The notes: generated by a model not told the origin, from the sequence alone. Shown: positions 8,756 to 19,898, counted from the first letter of the stretch. The stretch: DNA of 64,000 nt from Sphingomonas sp. 28-66-16 (GCA_002281485.1 NCGF01000004.1:1-64000), one strand, 5' to 3'. Numbers and translations are program-made.

Positions 8756-9616
8756 ATGCGCGCAACCTCGGTCCTCGCGGTCGGCACGATGCTGGGTGAG
8801 GGGCCTGTATGGATCGAAGGTGCGCTGTGGTTCGTCGATATCAAGGGCAGGCTGATCCACCGTTTCGATCCGGCGACCGGCGACGCACGGCGCTGGGAAA
8901 CGCCCGACCAGATCGGCTGGATACTGCCTGCGGCCAGCAGCGAGATGATCGTCGGCCTCAGGACCGGGGTGCACCGATTTGATCCGGCGAGCGGCACTTA
9001 CGACCAGCTGCACGATCCGGAACCGCATTCTCCGGGCAGCCGACTCAATGACGCGACGACCGATACCGCCGGCCGGCTATGGTTCGGCACCATGGACGAT
9101 GATGAGCGCGCCAACACCGGGCGGCTCTATCGCTGCGACAACGGCCGCTGCGTCGATACCGGCGCCGCGCCCGTGGCGATCACCAACGGACCGTCGATCA
9201 GCGCTGACCGGCGCACACTTTATCACACCGATACGCTCGCCAAAACGATCTGGCGGTTGCCGATCGATCCCGCAGGCCATCTCGGCAAGCCCGAGCGGCA
9301 CATCGTCATCGAGGAGGGCGCGGGTCATCCCGACGGATCGGTGCTCGATGCCGAAGGCTGCCTGTGGACCGGGCTGTACGGCGGTTGGTCGGTGCGGCGC
9401 TATGATCCCGCCGGTAAGTTCATGGCAAGCGTGCCGTTTCCCGTCGCCAATGTCACCAAGATCGCGTTCGGCGGCGATGGCCTGCGGACGGCCTTCGCAA
9501 CGACGGCGCGCAAGGGCCTCGATGCTGCCGCGCTCGCCGACCAGCCGGAGGCCGGCGATTTGTTTGCGTTTGATCCCGGCGTTGCCGGCCTGCCGGTTGT
9601 GGCAGCAAGGATATGA
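8756..9616 (+). CDS. xylC: Xylono-1,4-lactonase (SMP-30/gluconolactonase family)
   Basis: A 286-residue beta-propeller of the SMP-30/gluconolactonase/LRE family that hydrolyses xylonolactone to xylonate, second step of the pathway. Family landmarks: LGEGPVWIEGALWFVDIKG at the start (metal-binding Glu), SRLNDATTDTAGRLWFGTMDD (Asn), ITNGPSISADRRTLYHTDT (Asn) and HPDGSVLDAEGCLWTGLYGG (Asp). These give the usual single-metal active site of lactonases. It starts at ATG 8756, immediately after the xylB stop, and is followed 25 bases later by the transporter gene. The lactonase type is clear; xylonolactone specificity comes from the operon. Confidence 0.88.
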   Translation: MRATSVLAVGTMLGEGPVWIEGALWFVDIKGRLIHRFDPATGDARRWETPDQIGWILPAASSEMIVGLRTGVHRFDPASGTYDQLHDPEPHSPGSRLNDATTDTAGRLWFGTMDDDERANTGRLYRCDNGRCVDTGAAPVAITNGPSISADRRTLYHTDTLAKTIWRLPIDPAGHLGKPERHIVIEEGAGHPDGSVLDAEGCLWTGLYGGWSVRRYDPAGKFMASVPFPVANVTKIAFGGDGLRTAFATTARKGLDAAALADQPEAGDLFAFDPGVAGLPVVAARI

Positions 9617-9641
9617 TTACGGTCCAGAGGAGCGGACGACG

Positions 9642-11063
9642 ATGGCGACGATAGCGGGAGCCGATGGCGGCAAGGCAAATCTTGCCTTCATCGCCGGGGT
9701 GGTGACGGTGGCGACGATCGGCGGATTCATGTTCGGCTATGATTCGGGCGTGATCAACGGCACCCAAAAGGGGCTCGAAAGCGCGTTTGCGCTCGGCAAG
9801 CTTGGGATCGGTATCAATGTCGGCGCGATTCTGGTCGGCTCGGCAATCGGCGCGTTCGGGGCAGGGCGGTTGTCCGATCGGATCGGGCGGCGCGGCGTGA
9901 TGATGCTGGCGGCGCTGCTGTTTCTGGTCAGCGCGCTGCTCGCCGGCGCTGCCGCATCGTCGGCGGTCTTCATCATGGCGCGCATCCTGGGTGGGCTCGG
10001 CGTCGGCGCGGCGAGTGTGATCTCGCCGGTCTATATCTCCGAAGTCACCCCGGCGAACATTCGCGGGCGATTGTCGAGCGTCCAGCAGGTGATGATCATC
10101 ACCGGCCTGACCGGCGCCTTCGTCGCGAACTTCGCGCTGGCGCGCTATGCGGGCGAATCGACCGCTGCGCTGTGGCTGGGCTTTCCGGCGTGGCGCTGGA
10201 TGTTCTGGCTTCAGGCCGTGCCCGCACTGATCTATCTGATCGCGTTGTTCGGCATTCCCGAAAGCCCGCGTTACCTGGTTGCGCGCGGGCGCGAAGACGA
10301 GGCGCGGGCCGTGCTGACCCGGCTGTTCGGTGCGGCTGAGGCCGACCGCAAGGTCGTCGAAATCCGCGACAGCATGGCCGCTGATCACCATCGCCCGAAA
10401 TTGTACGATCTGGTCGACAAGGCCAGCGGCACGATCCGGCCGATCGTCTGGACCGGGATCGGGCTCGCTGTCTTCCAGCAATTCGTCGGCATCAACGTCG
10501 TCTTCTATTATGGCGCCGCCTTGTGGGAAGCGGTCGGCTTCTCCGAAGATTATGCGCTGCAAACCAATATCCTGTCGGGCGTCCTCTCGATCGCGGCATG
10601 CTTGTTCACGATGGCGATCGTCGACAAGGTCGGCCGCAAGCCATTGCTGCTGATCGGCTCGGCGGGGATGGCGGTGGCGCTCGCGACGGTCGCCTGGGCC
10701 TTTTCGACGGCGATTACCGCTGCCGGCGGCGAGGTGTCGCTGCCGGGCAATAATGGCGTCATCGCGCTGGTTGCCGCCAATCTTTATGTGATCTTCTTCA
10801 ACCTCTCCTGGGGCCCGATCATGTGGATCATGCTCGGCGAGATGTTCCCCAACCAGATCAGGGGATCGGGGCTGGCGGTCGCGGGCTTCGCGCAGTGGAT
10901 CGCCAATGCCGCGATCTCGGTCAGCTTTCCGTCGCTGGCGGTCTCACCGGGGCTGGCGGTCACCTATGGCGGCTACGCGACCTTCGCGGCGATCTCGTAT
11001 TTCTTCGTTCAGAAGATGGTGGTCGAGACGCGCGGTCGCGAGCTGGAGGATATGCCGGGCTGA
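9642..11063 (+). CDS. xylE: Sugar/H+ symporter of the MFS sugar porter family (probable xylose uptake)
   Basis: A 473-residue inner-membrane protein with 12 predicted transmembrane helices. Sugar porter signatures are present: FGYDSGVINGTQ after helix 1, LSDRIGRRGVMM between helices 2 and 3, PESPRYLVARGRE after helix 6, QQFVGINVVFYYGA in helix 7, and DKVGRKPLLLIGS between helices 8 and 9. The QQ..GIN residues line the sugar site in XylE-type transporters. Start is ATG 9642 with an AGGAG about 9 bases upstream. As last gene of the xylX-xylB-xylC operon it most likely imports D-xylose with protons. It ends 13 bp before the convergent LacI gene. Substrate is inferred from context. Confidence 0.83.
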   Translation: MATIAGADGGKANLAFIAGVVTVATIGGFMFGYDSGVINGTQKGLESAFALGKLGIGINVGAILVGSAIGAFGAGRLSDRIGRRGVMMLAALLFLVSALLAGAAASSAVFIMARILGGLGVGAASVISPVYISEVTPANIRGRLSSVQQVMIITGLTGAFVANFALARYAGESTAALWLGFPAWRWMFWLQAVPALIYLIALFGIPESPRYLVARGREDEARAVLTRLFGAAEADRKVVEIRDSMAADHHRPKLYDLVDKASGTIRPIVWTGIGLAVFQQFVGINVVFYYGAALWEAVGFSEDYALQTNILSGVLSIAACLFTMAIVDKVGRKPLLLIGSAGMAVALATVAWAFSTAITAAGGEVSLPGNNGVIALVAANLYVIFFNLSWGPIMWIMLGEMFPNQIRGSGLAVAGFAQWIANAAISVSFPSLAVSPGLAVTYGGYATFAAISYFFVQKMVVETRGRELEDMPG

Positions 11064-11076
11064 GCAGCATCCGCTG

Positions 11077-12153
11077 CTACCCCCGGCGCGCGATCGGCCG
11101 CCGCCGCGGGGCTGCGTCGGACTGGCGGCGGATCAGTTCATAGTCTGCCAGGATATGCGGATGCTCGACACTTGCGCCCGGCGTTGATCGGGCGCGGATC
11201 GCCCGCACGAGCAGGTCGACCGCGAGGCGCGACATTTCGGTCACCGGCTGACGGATTGTGGTAAGCTCGGGCCAGATCGTCGTCGCCAGCGCGGTGTCGT
11301 CGAAACCGCATACCGACAGATCACCCGGCACATCGAGGCCCTTGCGATGCGCGATGGCCACGGTTGCGGCGGCCATGTCGTCATTCGAGGCGAAGATCGC
11401 GCTCGGCGGGTCGACGATATCGAGCAGCAGATCGGCGGCATCCAGGCCCGATCGATAGGTGAACAGCCCCTGCGCCACCAGGTCGGGTGCCTCGGGGATG
11501 TCCATATCGGCGAGCGCCTGTCGGTAGCCGGCGAGCCGTTCGGCGCTGGCCGTCTGGTTGGGGTTGCCGATGATAAAGCCGATCCTGCGATGGCCGAGCG
11601 CGCCCAGATGGCGGGTCATGTCGTACGCCGCGCGGCGATCGTCGATGCTCACCGACAGTGCCCAGCCGGGCGCGCGGCCGGTCGCGACGGCAACGACGGG
11701 AAGGTTGCGCCCCTCGAGCGCCGCGAGGATACCCGGCGAATCGCTGAGCGGCGGCGGCAGCACGATGCCGTCGATCCTGGCGCGCAGAAGATGCTCGATG
11801 GCGGTGAGCTCGCCGTCATCCTCATCGCATTTCTCTACCACGAGTTGAACGTTGCTGCGGCTCGCCTGATCGAGGCTGCCGACCAGAAATTCGCTCAGAT
11901 AGGCAAAGCTGGGATTGGAATGGAGCAGGCCTATCCGGATTTCCTCGCCCCCCGCAAGCGTCCGCGCGGCGGCGCTTGGAGTGTAGTTCAGCGCCTGGAT
12001 CGCTTCGTCGACGCGGCGCTTGGTGTCTTCCCGGACAGTGCCCTGCGCGTTGATGACGCGGCTGACCGTCATCGGCGAAACCCCGGCCCGCTTGGCGACG
12101 TCGCTGATCGTCGGCGCATTGCGCTGCCGACGCGGCCCCCGGATGTCCTTCAT
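11077..12153 (-). CDS. LacI-family transcriptional regulator of the xylose locus
   Basis: 358 residues. The N-terminal LacI helix-turn-helix is clear (TISDVAKRAGVSPMTVSRVIN, then hinge YTPSAAARTLAGG), followed by a periplasmic-binding-protein-like sensor domain (RIGLLHSNPSFAYLSEF ... IFASNDDMAAATVAIAHRKG ... VCGFDDT). I start it at ATG 12153, preceded by AAAGGAC; an upstream GTG/ATG frame start at 12177 is possible. It lies between the xylX and galM-xylD operons. LacI-type palindromes at 6810-6823 and 19090-19103 are its most likely targets. The inducer is probably xylose or a pathway intermediate (inferred). It has the role, though not the fold-level identity, of Caulobacter XylR. Confidence 0.85.
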   Translation of the reverse strand: MKDIRGPRRQRNAPTISDVAKRAGVSPMTVSRVINAQGTVREDTKRRVDEAIQALNYTPSAAARTLAGGEEIRIGLLHSNPSFAYLSEFLVGSLDQASRSNVQLVVEKCDEDDGELTAIEHLLRARIDGIVLPPPLSDSPGILAALEGRNLPVVAVATGRAPGWALSVSIDDRRAAYDMTRHLGALGHRRIGFIIGNPNQTASAERLAGYRQALADMDIPEAPDLVAQGLFTYRSGLDAADLLLDIVDPPSAIFASNDDMAAATVAIAHRKGLDVPGDLSVCGFDDTALATTIWPELTTIRQPVTEMSRLAVDLLVRAIRARSTPGASVEHPHILADYELIRRQSDAAPRRRPIARRG

Positions 12154-12301
12154 GCTCGTCCTTTCCCGCGAACGCATAGGGCGCGCGCGCCGCGCGTGGC
12201 AAGACGGCGCTGATCGGCCCGACTTGGCAAACTGGGGCGCACGTCGTCCTCGAGTGGCCGAACCCGATCGAGCGGCCTGTTTCGATCGCTGCGCTTGCCG
12301 C

Positions 12302-12331
12302 TTGAACAGCGGCTATTTGTCTGAGTATATT
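12302..12331 (+). promoter_or_regulatory. galM-xylD promoter carrying the 13-bp element, copy 2
   Basis: A sigma-70-like promoter: TTGAAC at 12302-12307, an 18-base spacer, and TATATT at 12326-12331. The element TATTTGTCTGAGT occupies 12314-12326, filling the spacer up to the -10, a repressor-like position. It is identical to copy 1 and has the same orientation relative to its gene. Confidence 0.6.
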
Positions 12332-12366
12332 CGAGCCTAGGCGGTATCCACCGCGGGGGGGGATCG

Positions 12367-13515
12367 ATGAGCAATGGCGCCATGACCATCGCCGGCGCGC
12401 TCGGTATAATCGCGTCAGGCGTCGCGGCCACGACCGGTTCGGCGGCCACCGTCAGGCGCGAGGCGGCCGGCGCCTTGCCCGATGGTCGCCCGATCGAGGC
12501 GGTGATCCTGACCGGCAGCAATGGCGTGTCGGCGCGGATCATCAGTTTCGGCGCGACGCTGCAAACCTTGTCTGCGCCGGACCGCGCCGGGCACGTCGCC
12601 GATGTGCTGCTCGGTTATGACGACGCCGCCGACTATGCCGCCCGACCAAACTATTACGGGGTAACCGTCGGCCGCTACGCCAATCGCATCGGCGGCGCGC
12701 GCTTCACGCTCGACGGCAAGACCTATCAGCTGCCGAAAAACGACAAGGCCAATATCCTGCACGGCGGCGCAGCGGCGTTCGATACCCGGCTGTGGCGGAT
12801 CGAATCAATCGCCGCAGGCGCCCAGGCAAGCGTCACCTTTGCGCTGACCAGCGAAGATGGCGACCAGGGCTTCCCCGGCAGACTCGATGTCCGCGTCACC
12901 TATGCGCTCGACAATGCCGGTGCGCTGACGATCAGCTTCGCCGCGACAACCGACCGCCCGACGATCGTCAACATGACCAATCACGCGATCTTCAACCTGA
13001 ATGGCGAGGGCGCGCCCGGCGGGGCACTAGGGCATCGGCTGACGATCCCCGCGGCGGCAATCACCCCGGTCGACTGCGCGCTAATCCCCACGGGCGCGCT
13101 GCGCCCGGTGGCGGGCACGCCGTTCGATTTCCGCGAAGCGCGCGTGCTTGACGCGCGCGTCCGCGACGGGCGCGATCAGCAGATCGTCTACGGACGCGGC
13201 TATGATCATAATTTCGCGCTCGACAAGGGGCTGACCGCTGAGCCCGAGCTCGCCGCGCGGCTGGCGGACCCGCGCTCGGGCCGGGTGCTCGAGGTGCTCA
13301 CCACCGAGCCCGGCCTTCAGCTCTATACCGGCAATTTCATCGACGGCTCGGCGACCGGCAAATCGGGTCATGTCTACCGGATGGGCGACGGCGTGGCCCT
13401 CGAGCCGCAGAAATTCCCCGATGCGCCCAACAAGCCGCACTTTGTCTCGGCGCGGATCGATCCCGCGCATCCCTATCGCCATGTCATGATCTACCGCCTG
13501 TCGGTGCAGGATTGA
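12367..13515 (+). CDS. galM: Aldose 1-epimerase (mutarotase) with N-terminal signal sequence
   Basis: 382 residues. The enzyme interconverts alpha and beta anomers of free sugars; XylB-type dehydrogenases use one anomer, which explains its place here. Motifs: [19 protein letters not shown] (substrate Arg), [12 protein letters not shown] with catalytic His, [12 protein letters not shown] with the second His, YDHNFALD, and LQLYTGNF near the C-terminal Glu region. The first ~28 residues ([21 protein letters not shown]) look like a Sec signal peptide, so it may act in the periplasm on sugars released from xylan. ATG 12367 follows a G-rich Shine-Dalgarno. It heads an operon with xylD (34-bp gap). 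Confidence 0.88.
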   Translation: MSNGAMTIAGALGIIASGVAATTGSAATVRREAAGALPDGRPIEAVILTGSNGVSARIISFGATLQTLSAPDRAGHVADVLLGYDDAADYAARPNYYGVTVGRYANRIGGARFTLDGKTYQLPKNDKANILHGGAAAFDTRLWRIESIAAGAQASVTFALTSEDGDQGFPGRLDVRVTYALDNAGALTISFAATTDRPTIVNMTNHAIFNLNGEGAPGGALGHRLTIPAAAITPVDCALIPTGALRPVAGTPFDFREARVLDARVRDGRDQQIVYGRGYDHNFALDKGLTAEPELAARLADPRSGRVLEVLTTEPGLQLYTGNFIDGSATGKSGHVYRMGDGVALEPQKFPDAPNKPHFVSARIDPAHPYRHVMIYRLSVQD

Positions 13516-13549
13516 TGCGGGCCGTGCCCCGCAACCGGAGAATAGTTTA

Positions 13550-15346
13550 GTGAGCGATACCCCAAAGCCCGCCCTGCGCAGCCGTGCCTGGTTCGACAAT
13601 CCCGCCAATATCGACATGACCGCGCTCTATCTCGAGCGCTATCTGAACTTCGGGCTGAGCCTCGACGAATTGCGCTCGGGCCGGCCGATCATCGGCATCG
13701 CCCAGACCGGCTCCGATCTCTCGCCCTGCAACCGTCACCATCTCATACTCGCCGATCGGGTGCGGGAGGGGATTCGCGAGGCGGGCGGGATCGCGCTGGA
13801 ATTTCCGGTCCACCCGATCCAGGAAACCGGCAAGCGGCCAACGGCGGCGCTCGATCGCAACCTCGCCTATCTGGGGCTGGTCGAGGTGCTCTACGGCTAT
13901 CCGCTCGACGGGGTCGTGCTGACGATCGGCTGCGACAAGACCACGCCCGCCGCGCTGATGGCGGCCGCGACGGTCAATATCCCGGCGATCGCGCTGTCTG
14001 TCGGGCCGATGCTCAACGGGTGGCACAAGGGCGAGCGCACCGGATCGGGCACGATCGTGTGGAAAGCGCGCGAACTCCTCGCGGCGGGCGAGATCGACGA
14101 CGCCGAGTTCATCCGGCTGGTCGCCTCGTCAGCGCCGTCGACCGGCTATTGCAACACGATGGGCACCGCGACGACGATGAATTCGCTGTGCGAGGCTTTG
14201 GGCATGTCGCTGCCGGGATCGGCGGCGATTCCGGCCCCGTATCGCGACCGGCAAGAGGTATCCTACCGCACCGGCAAGCGCATCGTCGCCATGGTCGCCG
14301 AGGATCTCAAGCCCTCGGACATCCTGACCAAGCCCGCTTTCCACAATGCCATCCGGGTCAATTCGGCGATCGGCGGCTCGACCAATGCCCCGATCCACCT
14401 CGCCGCGATCGCGCGGCACATCGGCGTCGATTTACCGATCAAGGACTGGGAGACCGAGGGTCACCACGTGCCGCTGCTCGTCAATCTCCAGCCCGCCGGC
14501 GAGTATCTGGGGGAGGACTATTACCGCGCCGGCGGCGTGCCCGCCGTGATCAGCCAGCTTATTGCGCAAGGCCTGATCGACGAGAGCGCGATGACCGCCA
14601 ATGGCCGCACCATCGGCGAGAATTGCCGCGATGTCGCCATCGAGGATGAACGCGTGATCCGACCGTTCGACAGCCCGCTACTCGCCGATGCCGGTTTCGT
14701 CGTGCTGTCGGGCAATTTGTTCGACGCGGCGGTGATGAAGACCAGCGTGATCTCGGCCGAGTTTCGCGCGCGCTATCTGTCCAATCCGGCCGATCCCGAC
14801 GCGTTCGAGGGGCCAGCGGTAATATTCGACGGCCCGGAGGATTATCATCGACGGATCGACGATCCGGCCACCGGCATCACCCCTGAGACGCTGCTGTTCA
14901 TGCGCGGCGCGGGGCCGATCGGCTATCCCGGCGCGGCCGAGGTCGTCAACATGCGCCCGCCGGCCTATCTGATCACCGAGGGAATCCACGCGCTGCCGTG
15001 CATCGGCGACGGGCGGCAATCGGGCACCAGCGGCAGCCCGTCGGTCCTCAACGCGAGCCCCGAAGCGGCGGCGATGGGCGGGCTCGCCCTGCTGAAGACG
15101 GGGGATCGGGTCCGGATCGATCTGCGCGAGGCCACCGCCAATGTGCTGATCCCCGATGCCGAGCTCGCCGAGCGTCGCGCCGCGCTGCTGGCGGCGGGCG
15201 GCTATCGCTATCCGGCATCACAGACGCCGTGGCAGGAAATCCAGCGTGCGGTGGTCGGCCAGATGGATAGCGGCGCGATCCTCGAAGGCGCCGAGAAATA
15301 TCAGCGCATCGCCCAGACGATGGGGCTGCCGCGCGACAATCATTGA
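13550..15346 (+). CDS. xylD: D-xylonate dehydratase (IlvD/EDD family)
   Basis: A 598-residue IlvD/EDD-family dehydratase converting D-xylonate to 2-keto-3-deoxy-D-xylonate, third step of the pathway. Cluster-binding cysteines typical of the family are seen: [10 protein letters not shown] (~residue 60), [10 protein letters not shown] (~128) and [11 protein letters not shown] (~201). Further family motifs are [14 protein letters not shown] and [20 protein letters not shown]. The length and the N-terminus [19 protein letters not shown] fit XylD/AraC-type sugar-acid dehydratases rather than the shorter-N-terminus IlvD. Start is GTG 13550 with GGAG about 9 bases upstream. Arabinonate or galactonate activity cannot be excluded from sequence. 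Confidence 0.9.
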   Translation: MSDTPKPALRSRAWFDNPANIDMTALYLERYLNFGLSLDELRSGRPIIGIAQTGSDLSPCNRHHLILADRVREGIREAGGIALEFPVHPIQETGKRPTAALDRNLAYLGLVEVLYGYPLDGVVLTIGCDKTTPAALMAAATVNIPAIALSVGPMLNGWHKGERTGSGTIVWKARELLAAGEIDDAEFIRLVASSAPSTGYCNTMGTATTMNSLCEALGMSLPGSAAIPAPYRDRQEVSYRTGKRIVAMVAEDLKPSDILTKPAFHNAIRVNSAIGGSTNAPIHLAAIARHIGVDLPIKDWETEGHHVPLLVNLQPAGEYLGEDYYRAGGVPAVISQLIAQGLIDESAMTANGRTIGENCRDVAIEDERVIRPFDSPLLADAGFVVLSGNLFDAAVMKTSVISAEFRARYLSNPADPDAFEGPAVIFDGPEDYHRRIDDPATGITPETLLFMRGAGPIGYPGAAEVVNMRPPAYLITEGIHALPCIGDGRQSGTSGSPSVLNASPEAAAMGGLALLKTGDRVRIDLREATANVLIPDAELAERRAALLAAGGYRYPASQTPWQEIQRAVVGQMDSGAILEGAEKYQRIAQTMGLPRDNH

Positions 15347-15379
15347 GGCGATGCTCGGAGCTGCCGTTCTCGGCGTTGA

Positions 15380-15404
15380 CTCCCCTCCCTTCCGGGGCGG
15401 GGAG
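15380..15404. terminator. Hairpin between convergent xylD and gntR
   Basis: CTCCCC (15380-15385) pairs with GGGGAG (15399-15404) across a 13-base loop. It sits in the 103-bp gap between two convergent genes. There is no clear U-tract, so it may be a bidirectional pause/terminator or just a GC-rich stem. Confidence 0.35.
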
Positions 15405-15449
15405 ATGATCGACAGCCGATGGCGGGCTTTCGGTCGAATTGGCCCGACA

Positions 15450-16181
15450 TTAGCGCCGGTCGGGCAGCTCCATGTCGGCGAGTGCCAGCCGGAGCAGTTC
15501 GCCCATGGCGGCGCGCGCGGCGGCTTCGTCCTGTTCGGCGATCGCCTGATAAACGGCGACATGATCGGGCAATGGATCGCGCGGCAGCGCGCGGGTGCGC
15601 TGCTTGAATAGCGTCGTCCAGCGCACTGCAGCGCCGACCGTGCTGGCGAGCGATGCCAACGGCTCATTGCCGGCGGCTGTCAGAATGATGCGGTGGAAAC
15701 GCTGATCGGCGGCCTGCCCCTCGACACCGGCGAGGCCCAGGCGACCCATCGCTTCGAGCGCCGACTCCATCATCGCCAGATCGGCGTCGCTCCGGCGACA
15801 GGCGGCAAATGCGGCTGCCGCTGGTTCGATCACCGTGCGCAGTTCGAACAGGTCGAGGATGAAGCCCGGTTCGGGCTCGCCCTCGAACATCCATGCCAGA
15901 ATATCGGGATCGAGCAGGTTCCAGCGCGGTCGCGGTGTCACCCGCGTGCCCGCCTTCGGTTTACTTTCGACGAGACCCTTGGCGGCCAGGATTCTGATCG
16001 CCTCGCGATAGGCGGTGCGCGAGACGCCCAGCGCCTCGCTGGCCTCGATCTCGCCGCCGAAAACCTCGCCGGGGCGGCGGGCGCCGCTGACGATCTCGAT
16101 CCCGATATCATGTGCGATGACGCCGTGAATGCGCAGCGAAGGACCCGGTTCATCGTCCAAAGGCGTCGCTCCCCGATCCAC
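15450..16181 (-). CDS. GntR/FadR-family regulator (FCD domain), sugar-acid type
   Basis: 243 residues. An N-terminal winged helix (GGEIEASEALGVSRTAYREA, then AAKGLVESKPKAGTRV) is followed by WNLLDPDILAWMF and an all-helical FCD ligand domain (LFELRTVIEPAAAAFAA, then DQRFHRIILTAAGN, and DHVAVYQAIAEQD with metal-binding His). The WNLLDPD linker is common in regulators of the DgoR-like, sugar-acid-responsive group. It lies 74 bp downstream of, and on the same strand as, the semialdehyde dehydrogenase, probably as one operon. It is the best candidate to bind the repeated TGTCTGAGT element found at three promoters of the locus; ligand (xylonate or its keto-deoxy derivative) is inferred. GTG 16181 is the assumed start. 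Confidence 0.82.
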   Translation of the reverse strand: MDRGATPLDDEPGPSLRIHGVIAHDIGIEIVSGARRPGEVFGGEIEASEALGVSRTAYREAIRILAAKGLVESKPKAGTRVTPRPRWNLLDPDILAWMFEGEPEPGFILDLFELRTVIEPAAAAFAACRRSDADLAMMESALEAMGRLGLAGVEGQAADQRFHRIILTAAGNEPLASLASTVGAAVRWTTLFKQRTRALPRDPLPDHVAVYQAIAEQDEAAARAAMGELLRLALADMELPDRR

Positions 16182-16255
16182 GCTGTCGTCCGCGCATCGC
16201 TAGCCGATCGCTGGCCGGTAAGAAAGATCGACGGCGCGGGGGCGTCCGCGCGATT

Positions 16256-17836
<1,581 letters not shown>

Positions 17837-17855
17837 CGAGTCTTCCTTGGCAATA

Positions 17856-17892
17856 ACTCAGACATAATAAGTCGACGGTCTGCGCCGCGCAA
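17856..17892 (-). promoter_or_regulatory. Semialdehyde dehydrogenase promoter with element copy 3
   Basis: On the minus strand: TTGCGC (17892-17887), 17-base spacer, TATTAT (17869-17864), then ATTATGTCTGAGT (17868-17856) overlapping the -10. This copy shares TGTCTGAGT with the copies at 6717 and 12314, in the same orientation relative to the gene, about 20 bp before the ATG. Confidence 0.6.
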
Positions 17893-17936
17893 CCCTGCCC
17901 AACCCGCTGGCGATTTCGCCGGCTCCGTGCGCGGTG

Positions 17937-19037
17937 CTAGTTCACAAAGGGATCGATTGTCCGAATGGTCCCGTCGGGATTGTAGAACAGCTCGGTCACC
18001 TTGACGTTTCGCAGCCGGGTATTGCCTTTGGAGAGCTGGCTGTCGGCATAGAAAAGCCACCAGCGCTTGTGCCATTCGACGATCGAATGGTGCGTGGTCC
18101 AGCCGAGCACCGGCAGCAGGAGATGTCCCCGATAGGTGAATGGCCCATAGGGATTGTCGCCGATCGCGTAGTTCAGGAAATGGGTGTCGCCCGTCGAGTA
18201 GCTGAAATAATATCTGCCGCGATATTTGTGCATCCACGATGCTTCGAAGAAGCGCCGGTCGGTATCCCCGCCGAGCAACGGCTTGCCGGCCTTGTCGAGG
18301 ATCACGACATCGCGCGGCGGCGCGGCAAATTCGGTCATTCCCGGCGTCATCGGCGCGACCTTGGCGGTTAGTGCGGGCTTTTCGGGCGCCTGGAGATCGG
18401 TCTTCGAGCCATTGGGATCATAGCGGCCGGTGATATAGCGCTGGAGCTGGCCGCCCCAGATGCCGCCGAAATACATGTAGCTCTTGCCGTCGGTGTCGGT
18501 GAACACGGCGGGGTCGATCGAGAAGCTGCCCTTGATCGGTTGCGGCTTCGCCTTGAACGGGCCGGTCGGCGAAGTCGAGGTCGCCACGCCGATCCGGAAC
18601 GCCCCTTCATGGTCCTTGGCCGGGAAATAGAGAAAATAGGTCCCGTTTTTATAAGCGGCATCGGGCGCCCACATCTGCTTTTCGGCCCAGGGCACGTTCT
18701 TGACGTCGAGCGCGACGGGGTGAACGGTTACCGGGCCGCCGATCCTGTTCATGCTCAGAACATGATAATCGCGCATCTCGAAATGCGCGCCGAGATCGTC
18801 TTCGGGGGTCGGCCCGTCGATGTCGTGGCTCGGATAGACATAGATTTTGCCGTTCCACACATGTGTCGACGGATCGGCGGTGTAGATCCCGGTAACGATC
18901 GGCTGCGACAGGAAATGGCGGCCATCCGGGGCGCGGGGGGCGTCGTCGGTCCGGGCGCGGCCCGGGACGGCCGCAAGTCCACCGGCTGCGGCCAGCAGCG
19001 CGGCACCGATTCCCAAGGCGTGCGGGCGTTTCATCAC
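17937..19037 (-). CDS. Exported GH43 glycosidase (arabinofuranosidase/xylosidase)
   Basis: 366 residues with a Sec signal peptide (MKRPHALGIGAALLAAAGG, cleavage near PGRARTDD) and a single GH43 five-bladed propeller, so a periplasmic or secreted enzyme. The three catalytic acids are visible: base Asp in YTADPSTHVWNGKIYVYPSHD, pKa-modulating Asp in FSIDPAVFTDTDGKSYMYFGG, and acid Glu in RRFFEASWMHKYRGRYYFSY. Length matches single-domain GH43 proteins; no carbohydrate-binding module is present. Activity is probably removal of arabinose or xylose from xylan or arabinan fragments; which one cannot be decided by eye. It is preceded by a LacI-type operator and followed 100 bp later by the semialdehyde dehydrogenase. 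Start ATG at 19037 or 19034. Confidence 0.85.
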   Translation of the reverse strand: MMKRPHALGIGAALLAAAGGLAAVPGRARTDDAPRAPDGRHFLSQPIVTGIYTADPSTHVWNGKIYVYPSHDIDGPTPEDDLGAHFEMRDYHVLSMNRIGGPVTVHPVALDVKNVPWAEKQMWAPDAAYKNGTYFLYFPAKDHEGAFRIGVATSTSPTGPFKAKPQPIKGSFSIDPAVFTDTDGKSYMYFGGIWGGQLQRYITGRYDPNGSKTDLQAPEKPALTAKVAPMTPGMTEFAAPPRDVVILDKAGKPLLGGDTDRRFFEASWMHKYRGRYYFSYSTGDTHFLNYAIGDNPYGPFTYRGHLLLPVLGWTTHHSIVEWHKRWWLFYADSQLSKGNTRLRNVKVTELFYNPDGTIRTIDPFVN

Positions 19038-19089
19038 CGTCTCTCCTCCGTCGTTGCCTTCTGACCGACTGCTCGATCGACTGCTTTCA

Positions 19090-19124
19090 AGGTACCGCTA
19101 CCATCGATTGCGTCGGCGTGACAA
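19090..19124 (-). promoter_or_regulatory. GH43 promoter with LacI-type operator
   Basis: Read on the minus strand, TTGTCA (19124-19119) is followed 15 bases later by TGGTAGCGGTACCT (19103-19090), which matches the perfect palindrome TGGTAGCGCTACCA at 12 of 14 positions. The layout copies that at 6787-6823 before xylX, suggesting co-regulation of glycan cleavage and sugar uptake by the same LacI protein. Confidence 0.5.
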
Positions 19125-19315
19125 GGGTCTGGCGGCGCCTGCCATCGGTGCCGGAAAGGCGGCGTATCGCGACGTCGTCGAACCTCCCGATCGCCAACCC
19201 GGCCCGAGCCGGGGGGCGGCGAAAATAACCATATCGTCTAACGCACGTGGAACGCGCGGTAATTTTGCCGGCTATAGTCGGGCGCACGTTGCGCTGCCCA
19301 TGACTGGAGAAGCGT

Positions 19316-19858
19316 ATGTCAATCCTCGATAAAGCTATCGCCGCCATTACCCCTCCCGAAAGCGATGAGGACCGCGCCGAGGCGCGCGCCAAGGCCGAAC
19401 GGGCGGCCACCCCCGGGGACTGGCTCTCCCGGATCATCGACGATCACCGCGGCATCGAAGCCCAGTTCGCAGCCGTCAAGGCCGCTACGACGCCCGATGC
19501 GCGCAAATCGGCACAGGATAAGCTCGGCATGCTGCTTACTGCGCACGCCATCGCCGAGGAAGCCGCGCTCTATCCGGCGATGGCGGCGCACCATCAGGTG
19601 GGCCATGCCGAACTCGCCCATCAGGAACAGGCCGCCGCCAAGATGGAGATGGGCTTGCTCGAACGGCTCGATCCGCTGAGCGAGGACTATCGGGACAAGC
19701 TCGAGCACATCGAGGGTGCCGTCGCCCACCATGTCTATTCCGAAGAGGGCACCTGGTTCCTCGATCTGATCGAGAGCGTGCCGCCCGCCGAACAGGCGAT
19801 GATCCAGACGCGCTACCAACAGGAATATGCGCGCTATGCCAAGGGAATGACGGCGTAA
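19316..19858 (+). CDS. Hemerythrin/HHE-domain protein
   Basis: A 180-residue cytoplasmic helical protein. Residues ~38-165 form a HHE-type four-helix bundle with candidate iron ligands: DDHRGIEAQF, LTAHAIAEEAALYPAMAAHHQVGHAELAHQEQ and AVAHHVYSEEGTWFLDL. Such proteins bind a di-iron centre and O2 or NO, and are common in stress regulons. An unusually long N-terminal segment (~35 residues, Glu/Arg/Ala-rich) precedes the bundle. It is followed at 63 bp by a second hemerythrin-like gene; the two are not close copies. ATG 19316 has GGAGAAG upstream. The role is not further resolved. Confidence 0.8.
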   Translation: MSILDKAIAAITPPESDEDRAEARAKAERAATPGDWLSRIIDDHRGIEAQFAAVKAATTPDARKSAQDKLGMLLTAHAIAEEAALYPAMAAHHQVGHAELAHQEQAAAKMEMGLLERLDPLSEDYRDKLEHIEGAVAHHVYSEEGTWFLDLIESVPPAEQAMIQTRYQQEYARYAKGMTA

Positions 19859-19871
19859 GCGTGATCCAATC

Positions 19872-19898
19872 CCGGCGCGCCCGGCGAGGGCGCGCCGG
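19872..19898 (+). terminator. Strong hairpin between the two hemerythrin genes
   Basis: CCGGCGCGCCC (19872-19882) pairs perfectly over 11 bp with GGGCGCGCCGG (19888-19898) around a GGCGA loop, followed by TTCCATTTT. It looks like an intrinsic terminator, or a processing stem if the two genes are co-transcribed. Confidence 0.6.

Noticed and set aside
19249-19275. GGAAC upstream of the first hemerythrin gene as an EcfG promoter
   Set aside because: The bases 16-17 positions downstream read GGCT/GCTA, not CGTT-like; the match is to the -35 half only.
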